Positions 19,941 to 28,271 are shown, numbered from the stretch's first letter. The stretch is 64,000 nucleotides of DNA from Qipengyuania sp. HL-TH1 (GCF_036365825.1 NZ_CP142675.1:1178001-1242000), one strand, 5' to 3'. Made by a program: numbers and translations. Notes: generated by a model from the letters alone, not told the origin.

Positions 19941-21017
19941 TCAATACTCCCCCACCAGAACATCGGTGTAGAGTTCGCCTGCTTCGGGTTCGGGCGAGCT
20001 TTCAGCAAAATCGGCGGCCTGGGTCACGGTCTTGCGGATATCCTTGTCGATCGCCTTGAGCTCGTCCTCGGTCGAACCGTTTTCGAGCAGCAGCTTCTTG
20101 ATCCCCTCGATCGGGTCCTTGTGTTCGCGCACGTCCTGTACTTCCTCGCGCGTGCGATATTTCGCCGGGTCGGACATCGAATGCCCGCGATAGCGATAGG
20201 TGTTGCATTCCATAAGCACCGGGCCCTTGCCCTCGCGCACATGCTGGAAGGCGATCTCGGCCGCCTGGCGCACTTCGAGCACATCCATGCCGTTCACTTC
20301 CATGCCGGGAATGCGGAAGGCGGTACCGCGGCGGTGGAACTCGGTCTCGGCCGAGCTGCGCCCGACCGCCGTACCCATCGCGTATTGGTTGTTCTCGACC
20401 ACGAAGACGATCGGCAGTTTCCACAGCGCCGCCATGTTCATCGTCTCGTAGACCTGGCCCTGGTTGGCCGCGCCGTCGCCGAAATAGGCGAGACACAGGC
20501 CGCCATCGGCATTGTACTGATGCGCAAGCGCCAACCCGCCGCCAAGCGCCACCTGGGCGCCGACGATGCCGTGGCCGCCGTAGAATTTATGCTCGGTCGA
20601 GAACATGTGCATCGACCCGCCCTTGCCCTTGGAAATGCCCGCTTCGCGGCCGGTCAGTTCGGCCATGATGACTTTGGGGTCGAGGCCGTAGGCGAGCATG
20701 TGCCCATGGTCGCGGTAGCCGGTGATCACGCTGTCCTTGTCGCCGTCGAGCGCCGACTGGAGACCGATCGCGACCGCTTCCTGGCCGATGTAGAGATGAC
20801 AGAACCCGCCGATGAGGCCGAGGCCATAGAGCTGCCCCGCGCGCTCCTCGAAACGGCGGATCAGCAGCATCTGCTCGTAGAAGTGGAGCATCTGCTCCTT
20901 GCTCGCCGCGAAATGCTTGTTCTCCTCAAGCGCTTCCTGCAGCGAATGGAGAATGAAGTCGTCATCCTCTGCGGGCGACTTGGTAGCGGTCTTCTTGCTC
21001 CGGGGGGCTTTTGCCAA
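19941..21017 (-). CDS. pdhA: Pyruvate dehydrogenase E1 subunit alpha
   Basis: Thiamine-diphosphate-binding alpha chain of pyruvate dehydrogenase. The 358-residue protein has the ThDP motif beginning GDGAANQGQVYE and ending VVENNQYAMGT. It also has YRDHGHMLAYG and the phosphorylation-loop-like YRYRGHSMSDPAKYR. A basic Ala/Lys/Ser-rich leader of about 20 residues precedes the conserved core. It is the first gene of pdhA-pdhB-(synthase-like), 126 bp after the ftsB-like gene. Confidence 0.96.
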   Translation of the reverse strand: MAKAPRSKKTATKSPAEDDDFILHSLQEALEENKHFAASKEQMLHFYEQMLLIRRFEERAGQLYGLGLIGGFCHLYIGQEAVAIGLQSALDGDKDSVITGYRDHGHMLAYGLDPKVIMAELTGREAGISKGKGGSMHMFSTEHKFYGGHGIVGAQVALGGGLALAHQYNADGGLCLAYFGDGAANQGQVYETMNMAALWKLPIVFVVENNQYAMGTAVGRSSAETEFHRRGTAFRIPGMEVNGMDVLEVRQAAEIAFQHVREGKGPVLMECNTYRYRGHSMSDPAKYRTREEVQDVREHKDPIEGIKKLLLENGSTEDELKAIDKDIRKTVTQAADFAESSPEPEAGELYTDVLVGEY

Positions 21018-21143
21018 GACTTCGGATCCTTGTTCTTCCGGGGAGGAATATCGTTGCGCCTATAGGCACAGGCATGCGACCCGCGCAACGGGGCAGCGCG
21101 TATGCATACGTAGCCCTTACGGAATGCAAGCGTTTCCGCTCGC

Positions 21144-21458
21144 TCAGTCGTCGAGCTTGATCACCACCTCATCGGGGTGGACGACGTTCAGCTGGCTGCG
21201 CAGCAATTCGCCGACCATGTCCGGATCGGCATGGTCGGGATGCAGCAATGCAACACGATTCTCGAGTGCCGTGCGCTCTGCCTGCAGGGTCGCCAGTTGG
21301 GCTTCCCGCTTGTCGAGCAGGCGCAGGTTTTCGCTCCACGCCAGCAGGCCCGACGGACCGGCAATCGCGAGGCCGCCCATGACCAGCAGCGCCGCCAGCG
21401 CAGCATGCTGCGTGACCTTCGCCTTCTGAATCGCTGCCATGGAGCTCATACGTCGCAT
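21144..21458 (-). CDS. ftsB: FtsB/DivIC-like septum formation initiator
   Basis: Small bitopic division protein of 104 residues: one transmembrane helix (about 20-42) followed by a coiled coil (SENLRLLDKREAQLATLQAE and onward). In FtsB-like proteins the coil partners FtsL/FtsQ in the divisome. Starts at residues 4 and 7 are also possible and none has a strong Shine-Dalgarno. It lies upstream of pdhA, an arrangement seen in other alphaproteobacteria. Assignment rests on architecture and context more than on a unique motif. Confidence 0.8.
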   Translation of the reverse strand: MRRMSSMAAIQKAKVTQHAALAALLVMGGLAIAGPSGLLAWSENLRLLDKREAQLATLQAERTALENRVALLHPDHADPDMVGELLRSQLNVVHPDEVVIKLDD

Positions 21459-21563
21459 AATTTCACAGAATCACAGTTAACTGCCGCGCGCAAGCCAATT
21501 CGCATGGGCGCGAACCGCTCGTCGCACCTACGAAACTGTGCGTGGCACAGGCGGGTTCGTTCC

Positions 21564-21592
21564 TTGACTCAACCCGCATCGAGGCGTAACTA
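21564..21592 (+). promoter_or_regulatory. Predicted sigma-70 promoter of hppD with palindrome at the start site
   Basis: TTGACT at 21564-21569 and TAACTA at 21587-21592 are spaced by 17 bp, a strong housekeeping match. An inverted repeat, GTTTC (21593-21597) with GAAAC (21602-21606), lies across the expected transcription start and could be an operator. Not tested by any search. Confidence 0.6.
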
Positions 21593-21630
21593 GTTTCCAT
21601 TGAAACCAAACGCAAATGCAGAGGATTGCA

Positions 21631-22752
21631 ATGCCCGATCTCTTCGAAAACCCCATCGGCCTCGACGGCTTCGAATTCGTCGAATTCTGCGCCCCTGAAA
21701 AGGGCGTGGTGGAACCGGTTTTCAAGGCGATGGGCTTTACCCATGTCGCCACGCACCGCGCCAAGGATGTGCACCTGTGGCGCCAGGGCCGGATCAACCT
21801 CATCCTCAATTACGAACCGCGTAGCGCGGCGTGGTTCTTTGCCCGCGAGCATGGCCCCTCCGCCTGCGGCATGGGCTTCCGCGTCCGCGACGCAAAGAAG
21901 GCCTATGACGAATTGCTGGCGCGCGGCGCGGAGCCGGTCGCGGTCGAAACCGGCGCGATGGAACTGCGCATCCCTGCGATCCGCGGGATCGGCGGCGCGA
22001 TCGTCTATCTGATCGACCGCTACGAAGACGAGCATGGCGAAGGGCTGTCGATCTACGACATCGACTTCGACTATCTCGAGGGCGTCGATCGCCACCCGGT
22101 CGGGGCCGGCTTCAACGTGATCGATCACCTGACGCACAACGTCTACAACGGCCGCATGAAATATTGGGCGGACTATTACGAGACGCTGTTCAACTTTCGC
22201 GAAATCCGCTTTTTCGACATCAAGGGCGAATATACCGGCCTGACCTCGAAGGCGCTGACCGCGCCCGATGGCAAGATCCGCATTCCGCTCAACGAGGAAG
22301 GCGAAGGCGGCAAGGGCCAGATCGAGGAGTTTCTGCGCGAGTTCAACGGCGAAGGCATCCAGCATATCGCGCTGATCTGCGACGATCTGCTCGCCTGCTG
22401 GGACAATCTGAAAGACCTCGGCGTACCCTTCATGACCGCGCCGCCCGAAACCTATTACGACATGCTCGCCGAGCGCCTGCCCGATCATGGCGAGGACGTC
22501 GATGCGCTCAAGATGCGCGGCATCCTGCTCGACGGCACCACCGAGGACGGCCAGCCGCGCCTGCTGCTGCAGATCTTTGCTGAAGCGCAGGTCGGCCCGG
22601 TGTTCTTCGAATTTATCCAGCGCAAGGGCGACGAAGGCTTTGGCGAAGGCAATTTCAAGGCGCTCTTCGAAAGCATGGAGCGCGACCAGATCAAGCGCGG
22701 CGTGCTGAGCGTGGACGAGGCGCAGACCGCCGAGACGGAGCCGGCCGAATGA
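21631..22752 (+). CDS. hppD: 4-hydroxyphenylpyruvate dioxygenase
   Basis: Non-heme iron enzyme converting 4-hydroxyphenylpyruvate to homogentisate in tyrosine catabolism. The 373-residue protein has two VOC halves. The iron ligands appear as His166 (IDHLTHN), His245 (GIQHIAL) and Glu327 (FFEFIQRKG), and the C-terminal [18 protein letters not shown] is typical of bacterial HPPD. The ATG at 21631 is preceded by AGAGGA at a good distance; an earlier in-frame ATG at 21616 includes that site and is less likely. No homogentisate dioxygenase gene is in the window. Confidence 0.95.
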   Translation: MPDLFENPIGLDGFEFVEFCAPEKGVVEPVFKAMGFTHVATHRAKDVHLWRQGRINLILNYEPRSAAWFFAREHGPSACGMGFRVRDAKKAYDELLARGAEPVAVETGAMELRIPAIRGIGGAIVYLIDRYEDEHGEGLSIYDIDFDYLEGVDRHPVGAGFNVIDHLTHNVYNGRMKYWADYYETLFNFREIRFFDIKGEYTGLTSKALTAPDGKIRIPLNEEGEGGKGQIEEFLREFNGEGIQHIALICDDLLACWDNLKDLGVPFMTAPPETYYDMLAERLPDHGEDVDALKMRGILLDGTTEDGQPRLLLQIFAEAQVGPVFFEFIQRKGDEGFGEGNFKALFESMERDQIKRGVLSVDEAQTAETEPAE

Positions 22753-23321
22753 GCGAAGTCACCGAACACCCCGTCAAGCTGGGCGGCGTCCATCACGCCG
22801 CCTATCGCTGCAAGGACGCCAAAGAGACCGTCGAGTGGTACGGCAAGGTCCTCGGCATGGACTACACCACCGCCTTTGCCGAAGACCACGTCCCCTCGAC
22901 CGGCGAATACGACCCTTACATGCATGTGTTCCTCGACGCGGGTAACGGCAACATCCTCGCCTTCTTCGAACTGCCCAACCAGCAGGACATGGGCCGCGAC
23001 GAGAACACCCCCGCCTGGGTCCAGCACCTTGCGTTCAAGGTAGGGAGCGAAGCCGAACTGCTCGCCGCCAAGGCCCATGTCGAGAGCCTCGGTATCGAAG
23101 TGCTCGGGCCGACGCATCACGGGATCTTCAAGTCGATCTATTTCTTCGACCCGAACGGGCACCGCGTCGAGCTCGCCACCGATATCGGTACGGACGAGCA
23201 ATATGCCGAGCTCAAGCGCGTTGCGCCGATGATGCTCGACGAGTGGAGCGAAACCAAGAAAGCACCGCGCCACGCCGACTGGTTGCACGAGCTTGCCCGC
23301 AAGGAACACGGGGTCGGCTGA
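22749..23321 (+). CDS. VOC-superfamily (glyoxalase/extradiol dioxygenase-like) protein
   Basis: The 190-residue protein has two beta-alpha-beta-beta-beta modules. Candidate metal ligands are His15/His16 in VHHAAYRC, His103 in WVQHLAFKV and Glu150 near [12 protein letters not shown]; the set resembles an extradiol dioxygenase or glyoxalase. It starts inside the hppD stop (ATGA overlap), which ties it to tyrosine or aromatic degradation. Substrate unknown. Confidence 0.8.
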   Translation: MSEVTEHPVKLGGVHHAAYRCKDAKETVEWYGKVLGMDYTTAFAEDHVPSTGEYDPYMHVFLDAGNGNILAFFELPNQQDMGRDENTPAWVQHLAFKVGSEAELLAAKAHVESLGIEVLGPTHHGIFKSIYFFDPNGHRVELATDIGTDEQYAELKRVAPMMLDEWSETKKAPRHADWLHELARKEHGVG

Positions 23322-23343
23322 CCCTTTCCAGACCGGAACCTCA

Positions 23344-23372
23344 CCCTTTGTGTTGCGTTGCAGCGCAAAGGG
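23344..23372 (+). promoter_or_regulatory. Hairpin covering the ribosome-binding site of the MscS gene
   Basis: CCCTTTG (23344-23350) can pair with CAAAGGG (23366-23372), with an inner TTGCG/CGCAA option. The 3' arm shares bases with the Shine-Dalgarno GGGAG before the GTG at 23385. It could limit translation or act as a weak terminator after the VOC gene; it lacks a T tract. Confidence 0.4.
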
Positions 23373-23384
23373 AGTTCCGCTTTC

Positions 23385-24263
23385 GTGAATTACATCGCTA
23401 CGCTGCGCGAACAGCTGCAGGAAATGGGTCAGGGTTTCGTCGAAGCCCTCCCCACCCTCGCGATCGCGGTTTTCATCGTCTTTCTCACCTGGATCATCGC
23501 GCGCTTCGCTGCGCGCATTTCCGATGTGATCGTGGGGCGCACCGAATTGCGCACCAGCCTCAAGACGCTGATCGACACGCTGGTCAAGCTCGCCATCTGG
23601 ATCATCGGCCTGTTCATCGCCGCGATCGTGGTGATGCCCGACCTGACCTTCGCCAGCCTGCTCGCCGGGCTGGGGATCGGCGCGGTGGCGATCGGGTTCG
23701 CCTTCCAGGACATCTTCGAGAATTTCCTTGCCGGCGTGCTCATCATGGTGCGCGAGAAAATGCGCATCGGCGATGTCATCGAATGCGAGGACATCACCGG
23801 CAAGGTCGAGCATATCACCCTGCGCGAAACGCATATCCGCAAGCTGTCGGGCGAACTGACCGTCGTTCCCAACTCGATCCTGTTCAAGAACCCGGTGGAA
23901 ATCATAACCGACCGCGACGAGCGCCGGCACGAGGTCGTGGTCGGCGTTTCCTACGATACGCAGCTCGACCATGCCGCAAATGTGATCCGCCGCGCGGTCG
24001 AGGGGCTCGAGGACGTGCTGGCGAGCAAGGGCGTCGACATCTTCGCGCAGGAATTCAATTCCAGCTCGGTCGATTTCCTCGTGCGCTGGTGGGCGGGTTC
24101 GACCCCGCGCGATGGCTGGGAAAGCAAGGACAAGGTCGTGCGCGCAATCAAGGCTGCGCTGGATGAAGCGGGGATCGAGATCCCCTTCCCCTATGTCACG
24201 CATACCTTCAAGGAAACCGTGCCGGTGAGCCACTTGGGTGACACCCGCCGCAAGACGCCTTAA
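23385..24263 (+). CDS. mscS: Small-conductance mechanosensitive channel (MscS family)
   Basis: Inner-membrane channel that opens under membrane tension and releases solutes during osmotic downshock. The 292-residue product has three N-terminal helices. It also has the pore-lining Gly/Ala-rich TM3 (LLAGLGIGAVAIGFAFQDI), the beta-domain GDVIECEDITGKVEHITLRE and the loop VPNSILFKNPVE. The chosen GTG start has a GGGAG site; a TTG at 23358 would add nine residues. It stands alone between the hppD pair and the dehalogenase operon. Confidence 0.93.
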   Translation: MNYIATLREQLQEMGQGFVEALPTLAIAVFIVFLTWIIARFAARISDVIVGRTELRTSLKTLIDTLVKLAIWIIGLFIAAIVVMPDLTFASLLAGLGIGAVAIGFAFQDIFENFLAGVLIMVREKMRIGDVIECEDITGKVEHITLRETHIRKLSGELTVVPNSILFKNPVEIITDRDERRHEVVVGVSYDTQLDHAANVIRRAVEGLEDVLASKGVDIFAQEFNSSSVDFLVRWWAGSTPRDGWESKDKVVRAIKAALDEAGIEIPFPYVTHTFKETVPVSHLGDTRRKTP

Positions 24264-24311
24264 GGTTTCGAATCAAGACCGGGTTGTCGGTCGCCTCTGG
24301 AGGAGAGACCG

Positions 24312-25226
24312 ATGCAGATCCTGCGTACGCCCGCCGAACGCTTTGCCGACATTCCCGATTATCCCTTCGCCGAACATTGGTTCGAGGTCGATCTCGGCGA
24401 CGGGCTGACTGCGCGCCAGCATTATGTCGACGAAGGGCCGCGCGATGCCCCGCCGGTGCTGCTGTTCCATGGCGAACCGAGCTGGTCGTTCCTCTATCGC
24501 AAGATGATCCCGATCCTCGTCGATGCGGGATTTCGCGTGCTCGCGCCCGACCTCATCGGCTTCGGCAAGAGCGACAAGCCCGACGATATCGACTTCTACA
24601 CCTATGCGCGCCATGTCGATTGGCTGAAACAGTGGCGCGCTGCTGTCGAACCGCGCCCGGCGGCGCTGTTCTGCCAGGACTGGGGCGGCCTGCTGGGCCT
24701 GCGCATGGTTGCGCACGACCCCGACCTGTTCGCCTGCGTCGTCGCCAGCAACACTTTCCTTCCCGCGGGCGGTACAGCCAGCGAGGCCTTCCTTGCATGG
24801 CGCGAATTCGCCCGCAGCTCGCCCGATTTCCGCATCGGCGCCCTGCTCGACCGGGCCACGGCGACCACGCGCAGCGAAGCCGAAATCGCCGCCTATGACG
24901 CGCCCTTCCCCGACGAACCCTCCAAAGCAGGCGCACGCGCCTTTCCCGCGCTGGTCCCGGTCGCCGACGGCATGCCCGGGGTCGAGGACAACAAGCGCGC
25001 CTGGCCTGCCCTTGCCGCTTACGACAAGCCGTTCCTGACCCTGTTCGGCGAAGACGATCCGATCACCAGGGGCAGCGAGCAGTTCCTGATCGAGCGGATT
25101 GCGGGCGCGCAGGACCAGCCCCACCGCACGCTTTCGACCTGCGGCCATTTCTGCCAGGAAGACCAGCCCGAGTTACTGGCACAAGGGGTCATCGACATGG
25201 CACGCAAGGCGGGTCACCTCGCTTGA
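24312..25226 (+). CDS. Haloalkane dehalogenase (alpha/beta hydrolase, subfamily I type)
   Basis: Predicted hydrolase cleaving carbon-halogen bonds. The 304-residue protein has the oxyanion/halide motif HGEPSW at 53-58 and the nucleophile Asp123 followed by Trp124 in CQDWGG. It also has the acid Asp249 in GEDDP and the base His279 in CGHFCQED. The Asp-Trp nucleophile elbow and late acid match subfamily I enzymes such as DhlA. A GGAGGAG sequence precedes the ATG. It overlaps the MFS transporter gene by 4 bp. Natural substrate unknown. Confidence 0.88.
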   Translation: MQILRTPAERFADIPDYPFAEHWFEVDLGDGLTARQHYVDEGPRDAPPVLLFHGEPSWSFLYRKMIPILVDAGFRVLAPDLIGFGKSDKPDDIDFYTYARHVDWLKQWRAAVEPRPAALFCQDWGGLLGLRMVAHDPDLFACVVASNTFLPAGGTASEAFLAWREFARSSPDFRIGALLDRATATTRSEAEIAAYDAPFPDEPSKAGARAFPALVPVADGMPGVEDNKRAWPALAAYDKPFLTLFGEDDPITRGSEQFLIERIAGAQDQPHRTLSTCGHFCQEDQPELLAQGVIDMARKAGHLA

Positions 25227-26401
25227 ACCAAACCGCGCGACTGACCGGCGCCCAGGAAACCTCGCTCGCCATTGTGGCAGCGGTGGTAACGGCGAACGCC
25301 TATTATATCCATCCGATCATTGCGCTGGTCGCCGATCATTTCGGTGTGAGCCATGCGCGGATCGGGCTCGTACCCGCGCTCAACCAGCTGGCACTCGCGG
25401 TGGGCATCTTCATGCTGCTGCCCTTGGGCGACCGGATCTCCAACCGCCGGCTGACCATCGCCTTCGCAACAGGGCAAACCGTATGTCTGGCGATCATGAC
25501 GCTGGCGCAGGATTTCACCCTGTTCGTCATCGGGTCGACCCTGCTCGGCTATTTCACCATCGCGCCCTATCTGCTGCCCGCTTACGCCTCCAAGCGCGTA
25601 GCGCCCGAGCGGCTCGGACAGGTAACCGCCAAGCTGACCGCGGGGGTCATCCTCGGCATTCTCGTGGCGCGGGTCGGTGCGGGAGTGATCGCCGAACATT
25701 TCGGCTGGCGCGCAGTCTACTGGATCGCCACCGGGCTGATGCTGGCCATCACGGTCGCTCTGCCGCGCCTGATGGAGGGCGGCGAACGCTCTGCCAGTTC
25801 CCGCCAATCCTACCCCAGCCTGCTCGTTTCGGTTTTCCCGCTGATCGGCAAACATCGCGAAATCCTGCTCGCCGGCGCGATTCAGGGGCTCAATTTCGCG
25901 CAGTTCATCGCGCTCTGGCTGGGCCTTGCACTGTACCTGACCTCGCCCGCGATGGGCTATGGAACCGATACGGTCGGCTATCTTGCCGGACTTGCCGCGG
26001 TGAGCATCTTTTCAACCCCGCGGCTGGGGCGCTGGTCGGACGCGGTCGGCCCGCGCAAGGCGCGCACGATCTTCGCCATCATCCAGCTTGGCGGGATCGC
26101 GCTGCTGTGGCCGCTTGGCGGGACCTTGTGGGGCCTGCTCGTGCCGCTGTTCGTCACCAATCTCGTCGGCCCCGGGATCGACGTGACGGGCAGGATGACC
26201 TTCCTCGCGCTCGACCCGGCGATCCGCACGCGGCTGACCACGATCTATGTCGTCATCATGTTCATCGGCGGCGGATTGGGCAGCTATGCCGGGACCGTTG
26301 CCTATGACGCCTATGGCTGGGCTGGAACTTGTGCCTTGCTCGGGCTGTGCTCGGTCGCGCTGACCGGTTTGACAATGCTGACCCGCCGCTACGGCAGGTA
26401 G
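25223..26401 (+). CDS. Major facilitator superfamily transporter
   Basis: Twelve-helix inner-membrane transporter of 392 residues. It starts at a TTG inside the dehalogenase stop (TTGA overlap). It shows the MFS loop 2-3 pattern GDRISNRRLT near 73-82, a second-half counterpart WSDAVGPRKART, and long hydrophobic helices throughout. Co-translation with the dehalogenase suggests uptake or export of its substrate or product. The TAG stop abuts the tRNA-derived repeat at 26401. Confidence 0.88.
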   Translation: MNQTARLTGAQETSLAIVAAVVTANAYYIHPIIALVADHFGVSHARIGLVPALNQLALAVGIFMLLPLGDRISNRRLTIAFATGQTVCLAIMTLAQDFTLFVIGSTLLGYFTIAPYLLPAYASKRVAPERLGQVTAKLTAGVILGILVARVGAGVIAEHFGWRAVYWIATGLMLAITVALPRLMEGGERSASSRQSYPSLLVSVFPLIGKHREILLAGAIQGLNFAQFIALWLGLALYLTSPAMGYGTDTVGYLAGLAAVSIFSTPRLGRWSDAVGPRKARTIFAIIQLGGIALLWPLGGTLWGLLVPLFVTNLVGPGIDVTGRMTFLALDPAIRTRLTTIYVVIMFIGGGLGSYAGTVAYDAYGWAGTCALLGLCSVALTGLTMLTRRYGR

Positions 26402-26419
26402 TGGTGCGCCCGACAGGAT
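26401..26419. repeat. Duplicate of the tRNA-Arg 3' end (possible attachment-site remnant)
   Basis: Nineteen bases here are identical to 26520-26538, which covers the CCA end, the acceptor 3' strand and part of the T arm of tRNA-Arg. The copy is in direct orientation, 119 bp away on the 3' side of the tRNA. This is the arrangement left by integrases that use tRNA 3' ends. Confidence 0.6.
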
Positions 26420-26485
26420 AGGCGCCTGGGGCGCCGTCTCCGCTGCGCTCCGACTCCGGACAAGGCTCGCTCCCGATGCGCCGAA

Positions 26486-26523
26486 CCACATGAGGCGGCC
26501 CGTCACCGGACCGCCTCATGTGG
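26486..26523 (-). terminator. 13 bp hairpin at the 3' end of tRNA-Arg
   Basis: Perfect inverted repeat: CCACATGAGGCGG at 26486-26498 with CCGCCTCATGTGG at 26511-26523. One arm includes the encoded CCA of the tRNA. It probably ends the tRNA transcript or helps processing; no clear T tract follows, so a Rho-independent role is uncertain. Confidence 0.5.
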
Positions 26524-26597
26524 TGCGCCCGACAGGATTCGAACCTGTGGCCCCCAGATTAGGAATCTGATGCTCTATCCGACTGAGCTACGGGCGC
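26521..26597 (-). tRNA. tRNA-Arg (anticodon CCU)
   Basis: The 77-nt gene folds as a cloverleaf. The acceptor arm is GCGCCCG with CGGGCGC, the discriminator is A, and CCA is encoded. The anticodon arm is TCAGA-TTCCTAA-TCTGG, placing CCT at positions 34-36, so it reads AGG. The T arm includes GGTTCGAATCC. A promoter lies just upstream. Confidence 0.97.
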
Positions 26598-26607
26598 GGC
26601 CAGGCCC

Positions 26608-26635
26608 CGTATAGCGGCTCGGACTCGCGGTGCAA
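26608..26635 (-). promoter_or_regulatory. Predicted promoter of tRNA-Arg
   Basis: On the minus strand TTGCAC (26635-26630) and TATACG (26613-26608) are spaced by 16 bp, and the -10 ends 10 bp before the mature tRNA 5' end. The -35 box abuts the DUF1178 stop codon, so the tRNA can be transcribed separately from that operon. Confidence 0.55.
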
Positions 26636-27097
26636 TCAGTTGAGTTCGTCGGGCGGCGCGACCGGGACCAGCAGCGGTGCCACCGAAATACCCTCGGCGA
26701 CCATGTCTTCGGCCTCGTCGCGCGTGGCACGGCCGTGGATCGGCGCCTCGTCGGTCTCGCCATAGTGCATCTCGCGGGCCTTCTCGGCGAATTTGTCGCC
26801 CACCCAGGTGCTGCTTTCGAGCGCCTTGCTCTGCGCCCGCGCAAGCGTTTCGAAGGCCTTCTTGACCTCCACCGGCATGTCGCCCTTGGCCAGTTGCGTG
26901 CCGGTGTCCCCGCCCGCTTCGCGCATGCTGGACTTTGCCGGCACCGAGGGCGCCATCGGGGCCTTGCCGATCTCTTCGCTCCCGCATTGGGGGCAGGTGA
27001 GCAGCCCCTCGGCCAGCTGTGCGGCGTAGTCATCCGATGAGCCGAACCAGCCTTCGAACCGGTGGCCTTCGCCGCAGGAAAGGTCGAAAACGATCAT
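26636..27097 (-). CDS. DUF1178 family protein
   Basis: Conserved alphaproteobacterial protein of 153 residues, function unknown. The N-terminus MIVFDLSCGEGHRFEGWF with a following CPQCGS forms a short Cys-containing, zinc-ribbon-like module (Cys8, Cys35, Cys38). The rest is charged and probably helical with EPxxGRAT-like text near the C-terminus. It follows the amidase gene after 9 bp and is part of the grx-amidase-DUF1178 operon seen in many alphaproteobacteria. Confidence 0.88.
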   Translation of the reverse strand: MIVFDLSCGEGHRFEGWFGSSDDYAAQLAEGLLTCPQCGSEEIGKAPMAPSVPAKSSMREAGGDTGTQLAKGDMPVEVKKAFETLARAQSKALESSTWVGDKFAEKAREMHYGETDEAPIHGRATRDEAEDMVAEGISVAPLLVPVAPPDELN

Positions 27098-27106
27098 GAT
27101 GGCGGC

Positions 27107-27961
27107 CTAATTGGCGATTTCACGGCGGTTGGCAAGGCTTGGAACCTGCGCGCGGACCTCGGCGATCCGGGCGAGATCGATGTGGGCAAAGCCCAGTCCC
27201 GGCTCCTCGCCGCCCATATCGAGCAGCACCTCGCCCCAGGGATCGACCACCAGGCTGTGGCCATAGGTCCTGCGCCCATCGGCATGTTCGCCGACCTGTG
27301 CCGCCGCGACCACGAAGGCGCTTGCTTCGATCGCCCGGGCACGCTGGAGGACATGCCAATGCGCGGTGCCGGTAGGGACGGTAAAGGCGGCGGGGATGGA
27401 GATGACGTCGCATCCTTCGCGACCAAGCGCATCAAAAAGAGCCGGAAAGCGGATGTCGTAGCATACGGTGAGGCCGAGTTTGAAATCCTCTTCTTCTTCT
27501 TCTCCGGCATCGGTCATACGAAGAAGCAAGATGTCCTTAGCCACAGGTTTGTCGCCGGGACGATAGGCGTTGGATTCTCTCCAGTTTTCGCCATCGGCCA
27601 GGTTCACATCAAACATGTGCATCTTGTCGTAACAAACAGGTTGCTCGCCACTGTGCGGGAAGAGCATCGAGCGATTTGCCCAACGTCCCTCCGGGAGGGC
27701 TACAGCCATAGATCCTAGCGCAATCCAAAGATTGCATTCCTCGGCGAGGTTGCTGAGCATTTTCACATAACGCGAGGCGTGCTGCTCGACGATATGCTCT
27801 GCCGCCCGTTTTCGGTCACGATCCAGCAATAGCGACATCTCAGGCGTGAAGAGGACCTCAGCACCACCCTTCTTCGCCTCATAGGCGGCATCCCGGATCG
27901 TCTCGAAGTTGGACCACGGATCGATCCCCGAGGTCATCTGGAGGACAGCGATCCGCGGCAT
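27107..27961 (-). CDS. Carbon-nitrogen hydrolase, Nit1/deaminated-glutathione amidase type
   Basis: Nitrilase-superfamily amidase; the Nit1-like group repairs deaminated glutathione, which fits its coupling to a glutaredoxin gene. The 284-residue protein carries the Glu-Lys-Cys triad: Glu41 in FTPEMS, Lys113 in YDKMHMFD and Cys167 in LTVCYDIRFP. An unusual EEEEED run sits just before the catalytic Cys region. The 5' half of the gene is visibly lower in GC than its neighbours. The start overlaps the glutaredoxin stop by 1 bp. Confidence 0.9.
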   Translation of the reverse strand: MPRIAVLQMTSGIDPWSNFETIRDAAYEAKKGGAEVLFTPEMSLLLDRDRKRAAEHIVEQHASRYVKMLSNLAEECNLWIALGSMAVALPEGRWANRSMLFPHSGEQPVCYDKMHMFDVNLADGENWRESNAYRPGDKPVAKDILLLRMTDAGEEEEEDFKLGLTVCYDIRFPALFDALGREGCDVISIPAAFTVPTGTAHWHVLQRARAIEASAFVVAAAQVGEHADGRRTYGHSLVVDPWGEVLLDMGGEEPGLGFAHIDLARIAEVRAQVPSLANRREIAN

Positions 27962-28224
27962 CAGCCTTCCAGCAGCGCGTCGAGCTTGCCCTGGCGTTCA
28001 AGCGCGGCAAGCTCGTCGGAGCCGCCGACATGCGTATCGCCGATGAAAATCTGCGGCACGGTCATCGCGCTGGGCGCCCGCGCGCGCATTTCGTCGCGCT
28101 TGGGCCCGCCCATGGTGATGTCGTGCTCGGCATAGTCCACGCCCTTTTCATCGAGCAGGCGCTTGGCCCGGTAGCAATATCCGCACCCGAATTTGGTATA
28201 GATGTCGACTTGCGGCTGGGTCAT
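27961..28224 (-). CDS. grxC: Glutaredoxin 3 (GrxC-like)
   Basis: Thiol-disulfide oxidoreductase of 87 residues that uses glutathione. The redox-active motif CGYC (14-17) is followed by TVPQIFIGDTHVGGSDEL, the cis-Pro and glutathione-binding loop. The ATG at 28224 has an AGAGGA Shine-Dalgarno; the frame stays open to 28263. It heads the operon with the amidase and DUF1178 and diverges from hsp20. Confidence 0.94.
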   Translation of the reverse strand: MTQPQVDIYTKFGCGYCYRAKRLLDEKGVDYAEHDITMGGPKRDEMRARAPSAMTVPQIFIGDTHVGGSDELAALERQGKLDALLEG

Positions 28225-28271
28225 GGAAATCCTCTTGTTTTCAGCGTCGAAACTAGCGCGCACCGGGGAGA

